Shown in pieces: positions 1-11,544 of a DNA stretch of 64,000 bases. The position numbers were made by a program, and so were the translations under genes. The stretch is from contig NC_044557.1 of NCBI RefSeq assembly GCF_007565055.1, positions 76,208,595 through 76,272,594 on the forward strand, given 5' to 3'. Position 1 is the first letter of the stretch; each line of letters begins with the position of its first letter. The stretch is from Rhinopithecus roxellana (Eukaryota > Chordata > Mammalia > Primates > Cercopithecidae). The notes beneath the pieces were generated by a model. The model was not told the DNA's origin. It ran no database searches and saw only the letters and a list, made by a program, of their open reading frames with translations.

Positions 1-123
1 ATTTTAATACCTATTGATTAAAGTGTCTGACATACATTTTTATTAATCTATTAAAATGTCTGATATTCAAGTTCTGGTGAATTTGCATTTTAAATAAACA
101 TCTCACATATTTTAATAGAGATG

Positions 124-268
124 TTTTTTGTACTTAAAAAAAACACTGTTATAAAGTCCAAGATAGAAATTTATTCCAGGTAGAGGAAAGGGAACTTTTT
201 TGTACTTAAAAAAAAACACTGTTATAAAGTCCAAGATAGAAATTTATTCCAGGTAGAGGAAAGGGAAC
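124..268. repeat. 72/73-bp tandem duplication
   Basis: Two head-to-tail copies at 124-195 and 196-268. Each begins with six T then GTACTT and an A run, and ends GGAAAGGGAAC. They differ by one A (8 versus 9) in the A run. The near identity suggests a recent local duplication. It lies at the left edge of an old L1 fragment. Confidence 0.9.
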
Positions 269-905
269 TCTTGTACATCATTGGTGAAAACATAAATTAG
301 CACAGTCATTACGGAAAACTTTATGGAGAATGGTAAAATAGCTAAAAAATAGACTTATATGATCCAGCAATTTCATTTCTGACTGTAGACCCAAAAGATC
401 TGAAATCAGTTTGTTGAACAGACGTCTGCACTTCCATGTTCATTGCAACACTATTCAAATTAGCCAAGTTATGGAAACACTCTAAATGTCCATCAACAGA
501 TGAATAGAAAAGAAAATGTGGAGCATAACTATATTCAGCCTTAAAAAAGAAGGAAATCCTGTCATTTGTGACAACGTGGATGGAAATGGAGAATGTTATG
601 CTAAGTGAAATAAGCCAGCCACAGAAGACAAATAGAGCATGTTCTCACTTATATGTGGAATCTAAAGTAATCAAACCCATAGATACAGAGAATAGAATGG
701 TGGTTACGGAAGCTAGGAGGTGGCAGGAATGGGGCAATAATGATAACAGGGTCCAAAAGCTCAGTTAGATAGGAGGAATATGTTTTTATTGTGAGATCTA
801 CTGCACAGCATGGTGAATATACTTAATAATAGTGTATGTTTCAAAATTACTAAAAGTATATTTCAAATGTGTGTACTACAAAAATAATAAGTATTTGAGG
901 TCATA
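265..905 (+). mobile_element. Old L1 3' end fragment (L1M/L1PB-type)
   Basis: The sequence follows the C-terminal ORF2 and 3'UTR of an old mammalian L1. It has the 'ATGATCCAGCAATTTCATT' segment, the 'TGTTCATTGCAACACTATTC' segment, 'AAATGTCCATCAACAGATGA', and the 'GCTAAGTGAAATAAGCCAG' block. The reading frame is broken throughout. A 66-residue open stretch (568-768) is only a surviving piece of the ORF2 tail. There is 5' truncation and no clear poly-A tail. The subfamily is inferred from divergence. Confidence 0.8.
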
Positions 906-1739
906 GATATATTAGTTTAAGTATTCAACATTGTATTCATAAGTCATAACATTACTTTATACTCCATAAATATATGCAATTATAAATTGCCAATTAACAA
1001 TAAAATAACAATTAAAAAAGATTTATTCTAGCTAAGAAATTGCATGGGTGGAGTTTTACTCTTTCCTTAAAACTATATATTTTTTTCTAAATTAAAATAG
1101 GAATAGGGCAATATTGAATGATACCTTAAAAGTTTTCAAATTTAGAAGGCTTCTGGAAGATGTGACTAATATGCTACTATGAACTGTAGGTATTTTGAGA
1201 CTCTTCTCGCACTGGAAGACTAGATGAATCCAAAAGAAGGCCTTAGAATGAGATGGGTTAAAAAACAAAAGAAGTCATGGTTATTTGGACATAAAGTTAT
1301 TGGAGAACTGAATTATGTGGGATTCTTGCCAGAAAGTTTAAGACACTGTAGGCCCAAGTTATTAAGAAGGCCTTTACTCTTAGATTATTATTTCCATTTT
1401 TCACAGAAATATGTCTGTTAGTTGAAGAAGGGATACATTCACATATGCCATGAAAGCTTTATGATAGTTTTATAGTGTAGACTAATATAATTAAAAGGAA
1501 AAAAAAAATAGGTGAATTCATTATTAGTGACCCAGGCTAAGAGATCCGTTATCTAAAAACTACGCATAAACTTTAATGGAATGCCAACATTGCTGGCTAT
1601 ACTCTCGAGTTATACTCAAAATTTGATCACTTTTTACCACCTTTATTGCAATCAACTTATCAAGACATGTTTCTGTCTCAGATTAATACAGTAACTCTTA
1701 ATTAATCCAGTTATTTCTTCTTCTTTTGATACCTTACCC
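906..1739. other. AT-rich DNA, no feature seen
   Basis: No repeat or exon could be recognised. The short open frames on either strand have no protein-like composition and no splice context. Confidence 0.5.
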
Positions 1740-2330
1740 TCATCCATTCTTAAAATTGTATCTACAGTGACTCTGTTAAAAAGACAAGTAAGATCATATT
1801 ATTCTTCCAATGATCAGTATTCACTAGCTTGTTACTTTCCTCAAAGGACAAAGACCTCAGTACGGTTTACTGAGCTCTGTAGAATCTGGTGCCCTGCTTA
1901 CCTATTTGGCAATCTGCTTTTCTTCTCTCCACTCATTTACCTCCAACCCTACTGACCTCCTTGCTGATTCAAATCTTCAGAGCTACTCTCTTCTTCATAT
2001 TCATATGATTAACTCCTTTTCCTCTAAGTCTTTTTTTAAAAAACCACCCTCTTAAGTGAGGCTATTTTTGGCAGAGCATCCTACCCTAGACTATAACCAT
2101 TTACCATTTTCTATGCCTTTGTCCACTTGTGTTTTCCTCTTTATTACTTATTCTTACCTATCAAGTAGTATATTTTATTTATTACATTCATTATTTCACT
2201 AGAAAGTAAACTCCATGAGGAGAAGGCTCTCTGTTCTGCTTTGTTCTCCATTGTATACCCAGCAATTTTAAAAGTTCTTGGCATAGAGTAGAAGCTCAGT
2301 AAATAATTATTGAGTGACTGATGACTTTAT
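1740..2330 (+). mobile_element. LINE2 3' end
   Basis: Diverged L2 sequence in sense orientation. The segment near 1930-1980 matches the L2 'TACCTCCAACCCTACTGACCT' region, and 2205-2330 matches the typical L2 end (AAACTCCATGAGGAGAAGG, then GGCATAGAGTAGAAGCTCAG, then AATAATTATTGAGTGACTGA). The 62-residue frame at 1767-1955 lies inside it and is not a gene. Confidence 0.7.
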
Positions 2331-2970
2331 ATGTAAGTCATATGTAAGGAACTAACAAATTGATTTATTTAATACTTAGATCGGCAAGAATTTTCTTTCC
2401 AGTAAAGTGTCTTAAACAGGAAAAAAAATGATTCATCTCCTATAAGAAGTCTAAGCATATAGAGACTCTACAGTTACTTTATTACAAGATTTACCAATGC
2501 TCTCAAAAGCCAAAACTTTCCATTTTTTTTACTGTGCTATAATTTGCTTTGTGATTTTTTTTTAATGCTTGCTCACTTCCTAACCACAACGTTGTTGCCT
2601 CAAAGCAGTATCTAGGGGCTTTAAATGAACTCCCTATTCCTGCAATTTTTTTTTTTTCCCCAAAAATAAGATGGCGTCCCATAAATGGATTTCCTCTCAT
2701 ATCTCATTAACTACTAATTGATCAGAGGCCTCTACCTAAGCCAATCATTAGCAAATAAATAGAGTTACCAAGCTAACTCTTTCTGGGCCATTGGTTATTA
2801 ATCATATCTGCATTTAGGAATCACACGAGGATTTTTTCCGTTACAAATTATTTTGATCCAGCTTAAAATAAGTAAATCAGAATCTCTCAAGTGAGGGCCT
2901 AGAAATTATTAATTTTTAAAATCATCTAGGTCATTACCACTTGCAGTCAGGTTTAAAAAAACAATGGTCT
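2331..2970. other. Unannotated AT-rich DNA
   Basis: Nothing recognisable apart from short T/A runs at about 2561 and 2646. Confidence 0.5.
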
Positions 2971-3268
2971 GGCTGGGCGCCGTGGCTCACACCTGTAATC
3001 CCAGCATTTTGGGAGGCCGAGGCGGGCGGATCACGAGGTCAGGAGATTGAGACCATCTTGGCTAACACGGTGAAACCTCGTCTCTACTAAAAGTACAAAA
3101 AATCAGCTGGTCACGGTTGCGGGCGCCTGTAGTCCCAGCTACTAGGGAGGCTGAGGCAGGAGAATGGCGTGAACCTGGGAGGTGGAGCTTGCAGTGAGCC
3201 GACATCCGGCTGCTGCACTCCAGCCTGTGCGGGAGGGCGAGACGCCATCTCAAAAAACAAAACAAAAC
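2971..3268 (+). mobile_element. AluY-type SINE
   Basis: An essentially full-length Alu starting GGCTGGGCGCCGTGGCTCAC, with left and right monomers and an A-rich tail (CAAAAAACAAAACAAAAC). The GATCACGAGGTCAGGAGATTG segment is AluY-like. ATGGTCT occurs on both sides (2964-2970 and 3270-3276), consistent with a short or partly decayed target-site duplication. A 67-residue minus-strand open frame is the usual Alu shadow. Confidence 0.92.
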
Positions 3269-4316
3269 TATGGTCTATCTCTGGATGATGGAGGGACTGG
3301 GTCAGATTTCTGGCAAATGGGGAATAAGTATCTGAACAACATATAGGTCCTGCCAGAATTAGAGGAGTGGGGCAGAGGAAAGAAAAAATGAATAAGCACT
3401 CAAAATGTTTGCTACATGGTATTAATTTTTAAATCTTGTACAATTTTAGAATAATATAAAAAGTAGAAATTGATTTCTAAATTCTTGATTGTGAATACAT
3501 TGAGAATTTTGCTTGATCCAAACTAATAATTCTATTCTGCTTATTAGCATATATTTATAGATCCTGAAGCATGCCAAAATTACTATACAAAGAAACTTCT
3601 GGCCTTCAGAAAACCTGAATGAACATCTTTTGAAGCTTTAGGATATTCTTCTTACACAGAGAACTGTCCTGCTCTATTACACTTTGGCACTTTGGTGCCA
3701 GTAATGACCAATTATTTTAACTTTCACCGTTTACTTACTGTGTGACTGACCTTTTGAAAATCAAGAAAAGTAGTTACCCTCTTACTATCCTTCTTACAGA
3801 TGAAAGCTTCTTTTAATCTTATTTTCAATAGGCTTTCTGCTGCAGGCCTTTATAGTCGGTGGGTTGATAACAAAGATTCCTCAAGGCAATTCCTCAAAAT
3901 TACAAATATAATTCTCATTTCTGTGTGATGCAGATGAATCCTAGTTATAAAACATTTCAGTGTCCTCATAATCAGCAGAGCTCCTGGAAGGCTCTAGGGG
4001 AATCTTAAGAAGGTTATTGACAATATTTCCTAATGTGTAGAGGTTCCTTGCTCTGGTTAGACTCAGCAAGATTTAAACATGCATACTTTTGTTAAGAAGA
4101 CAGCAAGAAGATCTACAAGGTGGAAGATAATTAAAATGCATGTCAGGTAACTGGGCATACACATTTTTAATAGCTAATTGTTTGAAATTTAAGGTTGTTG
4201 TTAACATAAATATCATTACTTGTTCATGTTCCTCATAATGTTCAGTATTTAATAAGTCCAAGTAATTGCAAATTTCAACTGCTAGTGGTGTTTTCCCTAA
4301 AGCATTGTTAACTTAC
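3269..4316. other. Unannotated AT-rich DNA
   Basis: No recognisable repeat or exon. A weak MIR-like piece (TTACTTACTGTGTGACTGAC at about 3733) is too short to call. Confidence 0.45.
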
Positions 4317-4352
4317 ATATTTGGGAGTTCTTCTACTGCAAATGAGGATATC
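4317..4352 (-). CDS. Possible 36-nt microexon or terminal exon, gene unknown
   Basis: On the minus strand a good acceptor (CTCTTGTTTTTACAG) precedes 36 nt that end at a donor-like GTAAGT. The segment is open in two phases. One phase reads ISSFAVEELPN and meets TAA if the donor is ignored. Spliced straight from the 7952-8044 candidate, the phase would give a stop after a few residues, so the two are not a simple in-frame pair. The basis is splice-signal pattern only, and chance is a real alternative. Confidence 0.2.
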
Positions 4353-5300
4353 CTGTAAAAACAAGAGTTTACTCCTTAGTTATCTAATTTCTTACTCAGA
4401 TGACATTTACAATTTAAATAGTAAGGGAGACACATTTGTTATTTTATATTCTGTAACCTGAGTACACACACACACACAAACTATTTAAAATTTTTAAATT
4501 ATTCCCATGGTCACAGAAAAATAAATTAGCTTCCTGGGTTTGTAAGGTTAAGACTGTCTATGTTTGGAATGCACTATTAGGAACCTCCATGGCCCCAAAT
4601 TTTAGCTGTGCACTAAACGGTCTTCAGCTGTAATTGGGAGAGGTCCCCTCCCCCACCCACAGATGAATAGGAAAGAAAAGAGCAAATGAAGGGGAGGAGG
4701 AGAGAAGACTGTTCAAGACCCAATAATCTCCCCCAAATTAGAGTGTGAATTCAGGTCAAGACATTCTAAACTCAACTTTCTGAATGACATGCATATCAGA
4801 AGGAAAGGCTGATGTGGTTGCTAATATGGATAGTAGCAGTGGAGTTTTTCAAAATTAGAAGAAATATTGAGAAGAATTACTGTGACATTTTAAATTTAGA
4901 ATATATGAATTATACACACATGCAAATGTGCATATATGTAAATGTATATGTGGAGACATATATAAATGTGGATATACATATCTTTTCAAACATATGTTAA
5001 TCAAATACATGTATATATGACCACACATTCACACACACATATACATATATAAACACACAATTTCATCTTTTAATATACAAATTACACATACTGTATACAC
5101 ATATGAAATATTAGGATGTGTGTGTATGTATTCAGTTAATGTAGGATAAAAACATTTTTAGGCTACAAAACTCTCAACCGATGTTATTTAAAGAACATAC
5201 AAAGTTCTACAGCATCTTACATAACATTCCTGCTTGCAAAAATTTAAAATCAGTTTTGCAAAATAGAGCATGAAACAAAAATAAATTGTGATCATATTTT
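4353..5300. other. AT-rich DNA with CA/TA/TG low-complexity patches
   Basis: Contains a short (CA)n at about 4464-4480 and alternating ACATATA/TGTATA tracts at 4910-5140. No exon or transposon was recognised. Confidence 0.5.
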
Positions 5301-5309
5301 TACAACTAT

Positions 5310-5510
5310 GAACATGAACTATACAGACTTGAGTTTGAATCCTTAGCCTTGAAGCTGTGTGACACTGGATTATTTATTATTTTATTGATCTTTAGTTTTC
5401 TCATCCACATAACCACTTTATCTACCTTTCCTTTGTGGATAAAGTACATATCTCAGGACTGAAATACAGCAAATTTTCAGTAGATATTAGGCCATTATTT
5501 AAATGGTACT
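5310..5510 (+). mobile_element. MIR SINE
   Basis: Diverged MIR in sense orientation: GACTTGAGTTTGAATCC, then GAAGCTGTGTGACACTGGAT, then GTTTTCTCATCCACATAACC match successive MIR core blocks. No tail is discernible. Confidence 0.6.
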
Positions 5511-5579
5511 AGAATATACAACTAATATTAATAGAGTATGCTAAAAAAGTCATATTAAATGACCAAATAATCATTCTTG

Positions 5580-5734
5580 AAATTTGGAGAAGCAAACATT
5601 TCATGCTGGTATTATCGAGGAAGTCTTGGAAGAGATGGGAATTGAGTTGAAACTTGAAAAAGGTTCATTTGTAGTTAAAAATGTGGGAGGGAATGACTAC
5701 CCACATCATATTGAAGCAGATGCATACATATATT
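5580..5734 (-). mobile_element. Probable LINE2 fragment
   Basis: The stretch GTCTTGGAAGAGATGGGAATT followed by TTGAAACTTGAAAAAGG resembles the antisense L2 block that normally reads as gaggtgacatttgagctggg-ccttgaagg. It is open for 60 residues on the plus strand by chance. The call is weak. Confidence 0.35.
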
Positions 5735-5930
5735 ATTTTATTTTTATCCCTGAAACCATCCTATGATACAGGCACTAGTAATTTAGTTTTACAGATGCAC
5801 AGCTCCAAAGCTCAAAAATATTGAATTACTTGTCCTCTTTTCCAAGATTGAATGTAATAGGACTTAGATTTCAATCAACACTGTGAGATCCCAAAGCACC
5901 TGCTCTTTTCACAATTGCATTATAATCCTT
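5735..5930 (-). mobile_element. MIR SINE
   Basis: Antisense MIR: CATCCTATGATACAGGCACT, then TTTTACAGATGCACAGCTCC, then CTTAGATTTCAATCAACACT and AGCACCTGCTCTTTTCAC match the reverse complement of the MIR core in order. Confidence 0.6.
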
Positions 5931-6811
5931 CTCAAGCCAATCGGAACAAAGCATTCTGGAAAGTGAATGAACGCAAATATCACTACAGAGAGATGCTGCA
6001 GCCATTTACAGATGACTTTCTGAGGAATCCAGACTGTGAGCTGAGCTGGCTACAGAAGGATTTGAAGTGTTCTCTGAAGGACAGATAAAATTTAAATAGG
6101 AAGGATAAATATTGAACAAACATGTAGGCTCAGGACTGTGAAACAATTTTTTACATGAAACAATAAGTATGTGTATATATATATATATATATAGTGAGAA
6201 GGAGAAAATGAGTTGGAAATGTATTCTGAGCCAGCATTCTATAGGGTTTGAATGCCAAAGAAAGGAGGGTGCAGTTTAGCCAATAGATTGCAGAAAGCTA
6301 ACAAAAAACAAACAAACAAAAAACAAACAAAAAAAACAAACAACAACAACAAAACACTTTTGGAATAGAAGAATAGCAATAAGAAAGTGGTGTTTGGGAA
6401 GATCTATTTGAAAATGTAGAAAATGTAGGAGGACAAACTGACAAAGAAACACTGGAGGTAGTCTGATCAATTAAGAGACTTTAAAAAATGGTTAACAATG
6501 GGTAAGGGCCTGACACAGGGGCCCTAAGAAAATAAATATGTAGCATAAATTAGCCAAAAAGAGCCCACTAAACTTTGTGTTTGATTGATCATTGATTAGA
6601 GTTCCAGGAAAGCCAACAAGAAAAACTACAAATATATTATATTTATAATAAATGACATAAATGAAATAAATTAACACAGACTGGCTAATAGTGTCACTGA
6701 AAAAAAAACCTATTTCATTCAAGATGAGAATACGGTTTTTTGAATTAATATATTAGAGGTTTGAAATGACAATATAAAATAATATAAAGTGATAATAATA
6801 ATGCCCATTCA
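5931..6811. other. Unannotated DNA with simple repeats
   Basis: Holds a (TA)n run at about 6174-6194 and an A/C-rich tract of AAAC units at about 6300-6355. No gene or transposon was recognised. Confidence 0.5.
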
Positions 6812-7560
6812 ATTAGTTATTTTACAGCATTTACTACATTTCAACAATGTAAAAAATCACTATTCCAATGGACAGGAGTTACAGTGGCAAATGAGACAGT
6901 TTTTTTATTTTTGTTTTCTTGCTTCTGCCTTCATCTATCCCATTAAGGAGCATATGTGAGGGCAAATATACAAAATAAAATAGCATGAATTACTGATATT
7001 AAATGTTATTAAGAAAGTCAAGAGGATTATAGAATAAAGAGTTATTAGAGATTGTGTGAGTTATTTTAGGGGGACCATGAAAGCCTTCTTCAAGAAATAA
7101 TCCTGACCTGATTCCTAAGGATAAGAAGGTATCATCCATTAAAATAACATGTAGAAAAGCTTGATCTAAGGTCATTGCAGGTATAAAGACCCTAAATCTG
7201 GAAACAGGGACAATGTTGCCAGAACACAACAATTTTTGAGGAATGGATAAATGGGGACTGAATAACATAGAGCTATGAAAATTAATGAAAGAGTCTAGGT
7301 GTTAAGCTCAAGGAAGCTATTGACAAAATTTAAGTAGAGTAGTGCTTTGACTTTATCGCAGATCATGCTGTCTTCTACAAAGAGAGAAAAGTGGAAGTAG
7401 AGGTATAGTGTGGAGATATTGCATTTAGTTCAGAGAAGCAATGATGATGGCTTGGATCGAGAGGCTGAAAATTGAGATGATAATAAAAATGAAAACATTT
7501 GAAACATACATTGAGATTAAAAATGATAAACTGATGGAACTGATTGTGGGAGATGAGATA
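6812..7560 (-). mobile_element. LINE2 fragment, antisense
   Basis: Blocks in the order expected for the L2 reverse complement: a cattTACTACATTT start, GTTACAGTGGCAAATGAGAC, AAGCCTTCTTCAAGAAATAA, GACCTGATTCCTAAGGATAA, and GATGGCTTGGATCGAGAGG near 7445. The 89-residue minus-strand frame at 6999-7268 is inside this old element and is not a gene. Confidence 0.6.
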
Positions 7561-7951
7561 ATTTGAAGATTAAGGATAATGTTTACTTTTTGTTTGTTTA
7601 TATTTGTTTCTTTGTTTAGGCATCAGACAGTGATGCCATTTAGTGAGATAAGGAAGGGTAAAAAATGCAATTTTATGAAGACATACTCTACGTGTTATAC
7701 GTGTGTGTGTATGTGTATAAAATATCATGATAATCCAGTCATACTAAGCACTATTCAATGGAAAAAAAATAAAATAATCTAATAACATTGTAGAATCATA
7801 TCTGTCAATTATCTGCAGATATTAATGCAAGATATTTTGTTCAAACTTCTAGTAATTCTGGTAATTGTTCATTTTCTTTTACAAAGATTAAGACAGTAAA
7901 ACATAAAAAAATTTAAATTAATACTAGAATAATTTTGTGAGATTCACTCAC
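7561..7951. other. Unannotated AT-rich DNA
   Basis: No recognisable element. It forms the downstream (minus-strand) flank of the candidate exon at 7952-8044. Confidence 0.5.
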
Positions 7952-8044
7952 CTCCAGTTCTCAGGAAGAGAATGAAATGAGAAGCATGGAGTAGCTGAGT
8001 ATAGTATGTGTCACCATTGGTTCTCACAACATTTTCCACTTCAC
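7952..8044 (-). CDS. Candidate 93-nt internal coding exon, gene unknown
   Basis: On the minus strand a pyrimidine-rich acceptor (TTTCCTGGTTTTGTTTCTTTAG) leads into 93 nt that stop at a near-perfect donor, GAG|GTGAGTGA. Only one frame is open. It spans the whole segment with phase 1 at both ends (31 codons) and reads VENVVRTNGDTYYTQ in its first half and a hydrophobic FILFL near the end. Length divisible by three, symmetric phase and matched strong splice sites are what a real exon shows. It matches no repeat I know. I cannot name the gene. If real, much of this window is intron of a minus-strand gene. Confidence 0.4.
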
Positions 8045-8287
8045 CTAAAGAAACAAAACCAGGAAATCCAATGTTACAAAATCTGAATGCAATGGTGAAG
8101 TTTCTGGAATTCATCGCTGAAAATTCAATGTTCCATTACATGTCACTGTTGACAGAAATATAGACTAAATTTTAAAAACCAAAATTGTATTTTTTCATTC
8201 GATGAATTTTGAGGAAGTATTAACCCAAACTAGACCAGTATCTCAGGCTATCAACACATGGAAAACACCTACAAATGTGATGTGTTT
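8045..8287. other. Unannotated flank of candidate exon
   Basis: Includes the pyrimidine-rich tract expected upstream of a minus-strand acceptor (8045-8066). Nothing else was recognised. Confidence 0.4.
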
Positions 8288-8292
8288 GAAAA

Positions 8293-8409
<117 letters not shown>

Positions 8410-8557
8410 GAGACGGAGTCTCACTCTGTCGCCCAGGCTGGAGTGCAATGGCGCAATCTTGGCTCACTGCAACCTCACACTCCTGGATTCAAGTGATTCT
8501 CCTGCCTCAGCCTCCCAAGAAGGTGGGATTACAGGTACACACAACCATGCCCAGCTA
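8410..8557 (-). mobile_element. 5'-truncated Alu (right monomer only)
   Basis: Begins GAGACGGAGTCTCACTCTGT and ends within GCCCAGCTA, so only the right half of an antisense Alu is present. GAAAAATT(T/A)AAT-like sequence occurs at 8288-8297 and again from 8558, consistent with a target-site duplication bracketing the truncated Alu plus microsatellite. Confidence 0.9.
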
Positions 8558-8570
8558 GAAAAATTAATAT

Positions 8571-9117
8571 TTTTACATAAGCATCAAGAAGTATCTTTCC
8601 CTAGGACCGTCATTTATTTTTCTTTATTAATTCACAGATGGAAAATTAGAATTAAGTTATACAAATAATGTTTACTAGGTTTTAAATATCATGTATATCC
8701 CAGATGTACATTGAGGTTATTAGTTTTATCAAAGTCAACTACTGTATAATTTCTTATATCCATACTGAAGGAAAATAATTATAGTCACACAGTAAAAACA
8801 GTTATGCCTAAATCATGTTTTAATTGATGATTATACTAGAAAATCAACTAAACAATTACCAAAACATTTAATTTTCTATTCTTCTCTATATTGCAATTCA
8901 AAAGTCCATTCAAGTTTTATTGGTCTCAATGATTAACAACATATCCTAAAGGACCTGACCATTCTATACAATAAAAATGTTTTTTTTTTAATATTGTAAT
9001 TAACTCCCTTCACTTTTCAAATTGTTGCATTGAATACAGACAAATTTTCTCTGTTCATGGCTGTAGACACATTTAGTCCAACATGAGTAATTTTGTTTTA
9101 TGTAAGTCATATGGCAA
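8571..9117. other. Unannotated AT-rich DNA
   Basis: No exon, RNA gene or recognisable transposon. Confidence 0.5.
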
Positions 9118-9444
9118 AAGATCATTTTTTTTTTTTTTTTTTTTTTTTGAGACGGAGTCTCGCTCTGCCACCCAGGCTGGAGTGCAGTGGCCGGATCTCA
9201 GCTCACTGCAAGCTCCGCCTCCCGGGTTCACGCCATTCTCCTGCCTCAGCCTCCCGAGTAGCTGGGACTACAGGCGCCCGCCACGTCGCCCGGCTAGTTT
9301 TTGTATTTTTTAGTAGAGACGGGGTTTCACCGTGTTAGCCAGGATGGTCTCGATCTCCTGACCTCGTGATCCGCCTGTCTTGGCCTCCCAAAGTGCTGGG
9401 ATTACAGGCTTGAGCCACCGCGCCCGGCCCAAGATCATTTTTTT
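9118..9444 (-). mobile_element. Full-length young AluY with target-site duplication
   Basis: Antisense Alu with a T23-type tail, body GAGACGGAGTCTCGCTCTGC to CGCGCCCGGCC (9430). It is flanked by AAGATCATTTTTT at 9118 and 9431. Variants CCACGTCGCCCGGCTAGTTT, GTATTTTTTAGTAG and GGCTTGAGCCACCGCGC are those I associate with Old World monkey AluY lineages. CpG sites are well preserved, so insertion was recent. Two overlapping open frames at 9083-9338 are Alu shadows. Confidence 0.95.
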
Positions 9445-10704
9445 AAAATGGGAATATATATGACTCAATTTATTTAAATCGGCCTCCTCCAGCTTCTCCT
9501 CATTAGAAAAAAAAAAATACTGTTTTAACCTACATTTTGCTCTTCCACTGTATTTCCTATTAACAAGGTGATAAGAACGAACACCCAGGAAACCAATGCT
9601 AATAGTGGTTGGTACAATGGTAGCAATCATATTTACAAAATTTGTTCCTCCATAAAATAAAATTTATTGCACAATATGCCCTGCATGTTTTGTTATATTG
9701 TGTGTAGATTATTTTTAAAAAGAAAGAGAGATGTCACAGTGAGGCTCAGTAAATATACTTGAAAGGCTGGCACTTAGTTCTCAATTATTAAATGAGATTC
9801 TACTATGTGTTTGGATACAAAGAAAGAATAAGAAAATGGCAGTGTGCACATATCACATGTCAGGCTATTTAACCTTGTCTAATCTTTACTGCAACCCACC
9901 AGTTGCTTATAATTTTTTTTCATTTTACTAACCAAAACCATGATAGCATGGCTGATATCTGGCATATTAGTAGGAGACAGAAAGCATGAATCTGACAACT
10001 TGGTCTCTGACTTGTAAGTCCACAGTTTTCTGCTCAGGTAGAAGACTTATCTCTCACTATTATCTACATCTCTACTTTGTTTTGGATTACCCAGTTCCAG
10101 TTGTTGATCTACACGGCAAAAACAAAACAAAACAAAACAAACAACAGCAAAAAAAAAAAAAATATATATATATATATATATAACAACTTTATCGTTTGCT
10201 CATTAGACTGACAAGATAGACTGTATATTAAGCATGAGATTTAGAAAAGATTGTACTAGACTTTTATCAATTAACATAGGCAACATGAAAAACAAAAAGA
10301 GAAGAAAAAGAGGAGTGTCTGTTGCCAAGTTCACATAGGACTCAAGTCTTGGTTCAAAAAATTCTTTACTCTTGACCTGGGCTAAAGTTCATTCTCAATT
10401 TTTCCTTTTACCAGAGGAGAAGGCTCCAGCCTAAGGGTAAGATAATCAACAATCTTGGAAAAGAGTAGGGGAAAGTGTTGGCTCTTCTCTTACTACATTG
10501 CTGAAAAACCAGTCTGTTAATTATTGTGTTTCAACAAATCTTCATTAATAAATAGTCTTGTAATTTTATTTTATATAATTTTATCTTTATTTTATAAAAC
10601 ACATTCAACTAGAGAAATTAAGAAAATGTCAAATCATATGAATTAAACTTACATACATTTGCATCTATATTTCAAAATAAATCTCCAACAATACTGTTGT
10701 TTCA

Positions 10705-10706
<2 letters not shown>
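9445..10706. other. Unannotated AT-rich DNA with simple repeats
   Basis: Includes an (AAAC)n then A-run then (TA)n compound tract at about 10118-10182. No gene or transposon was recognised in the rest. Confidence 0.5.

Positions 10707-10733
<27 letters not shown>
10707..10733. repeat. Poly-A tract
   Basis: About 27 consecutive A immediately 5' of a sense L1 fragment. This is not the tail of that L1, which lies on its other side. It could be the tail of an unrecognised upstream retrocopy or expansion of an internal A run. Confidence 0.85.
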
Positions 10734-10739
<6 letters not shown>

Positions 10740-11541
10740 GGCCAAAGAAGGCATACAAAGACAAAGATGTATGTGAAAAAATGATCAACATCACTAATCA
10801 TCAGGGAAATACAAATCAAAACCACAATAAAATATCACCTCACAACCTCACATCTGTTAGGATGGCTATAATAAAGAAGTCAGAATATAAAAAGTTTTAA
10901 AAATATACAGAAAAGAGATTCTTTGTAGACTATTGGTAGAAATATAAATTAGTACAACCATTATAGAAAAATCTATGGAGGTTTTTAAAAAACTTAAAAA
11001 TAGAATTACCACATGATCCAGCAATCCCACTTATGGACATATCCCCAAAGGAATTATATCACTGTCTTGAAGAGATATGTCTACACCCATGTTCAGATGT
11101 TCATTGCAGCACCATTGACCATAGCCAGGATAAAGAATCAACCTAGGTGTCCACCAACAGATTAATAAAGAAAATGTGGTATATATACACAATGGAATAC
11201 TATTTAGCCATTAAAAATAAGGAAAGTCTGCCATTTACAACAATACAGATGAATCTGGAGGACTTTATGCTAAGAAAAATAAGCCAGGTATAAAAAGACA
11301 AATATTGCATGATTTTATTTAGATGTAGAACTTAAAACAAACAAAAAAAGTTGAACTCATAGTAACAGAGAGTAGGATGGTGGTGATCAGGGTCTGGGAG
11401 GTGAAAGAAATGAGATGTTCTAAATACCTCATGTATAGCATGATGAGGATAGTTAATAGTAAAGTTTTATATACTTGAAATTTGCTAAGAAAGTGTATCT
11501 CAAGTGTTCTCACTACAAAAAAATGGTAACAATGTGAGGTG
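10734..11541 (+). mobile_element. Old L1 3' fragment (L1MA/L1PB-type)
   Basis: Follows the end of ORF2 and the 3'UTR: AACATCACTAATCATCAGGG, CACATGATCCAGCAATCCCA, TTCATTGCAGCACCATTGAC, GGTGTCCACCAACAGATTAA, TGGAATACTATTTAGCCATT, then AATGTGAGGTGAT at the right edge, where an AluY has inserted. Frames are closed by many stops. Confidence 0.85.
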
Positions 11542-11544
11542 ATA

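Noticed and set aside
10707..10733. Poly-A as tail of a processed pseudogene
   Set aside because: The DNA just upstream shows no gene-like sequence, and the tract directly precedes an L1 fragment. Origin cannot be shown.
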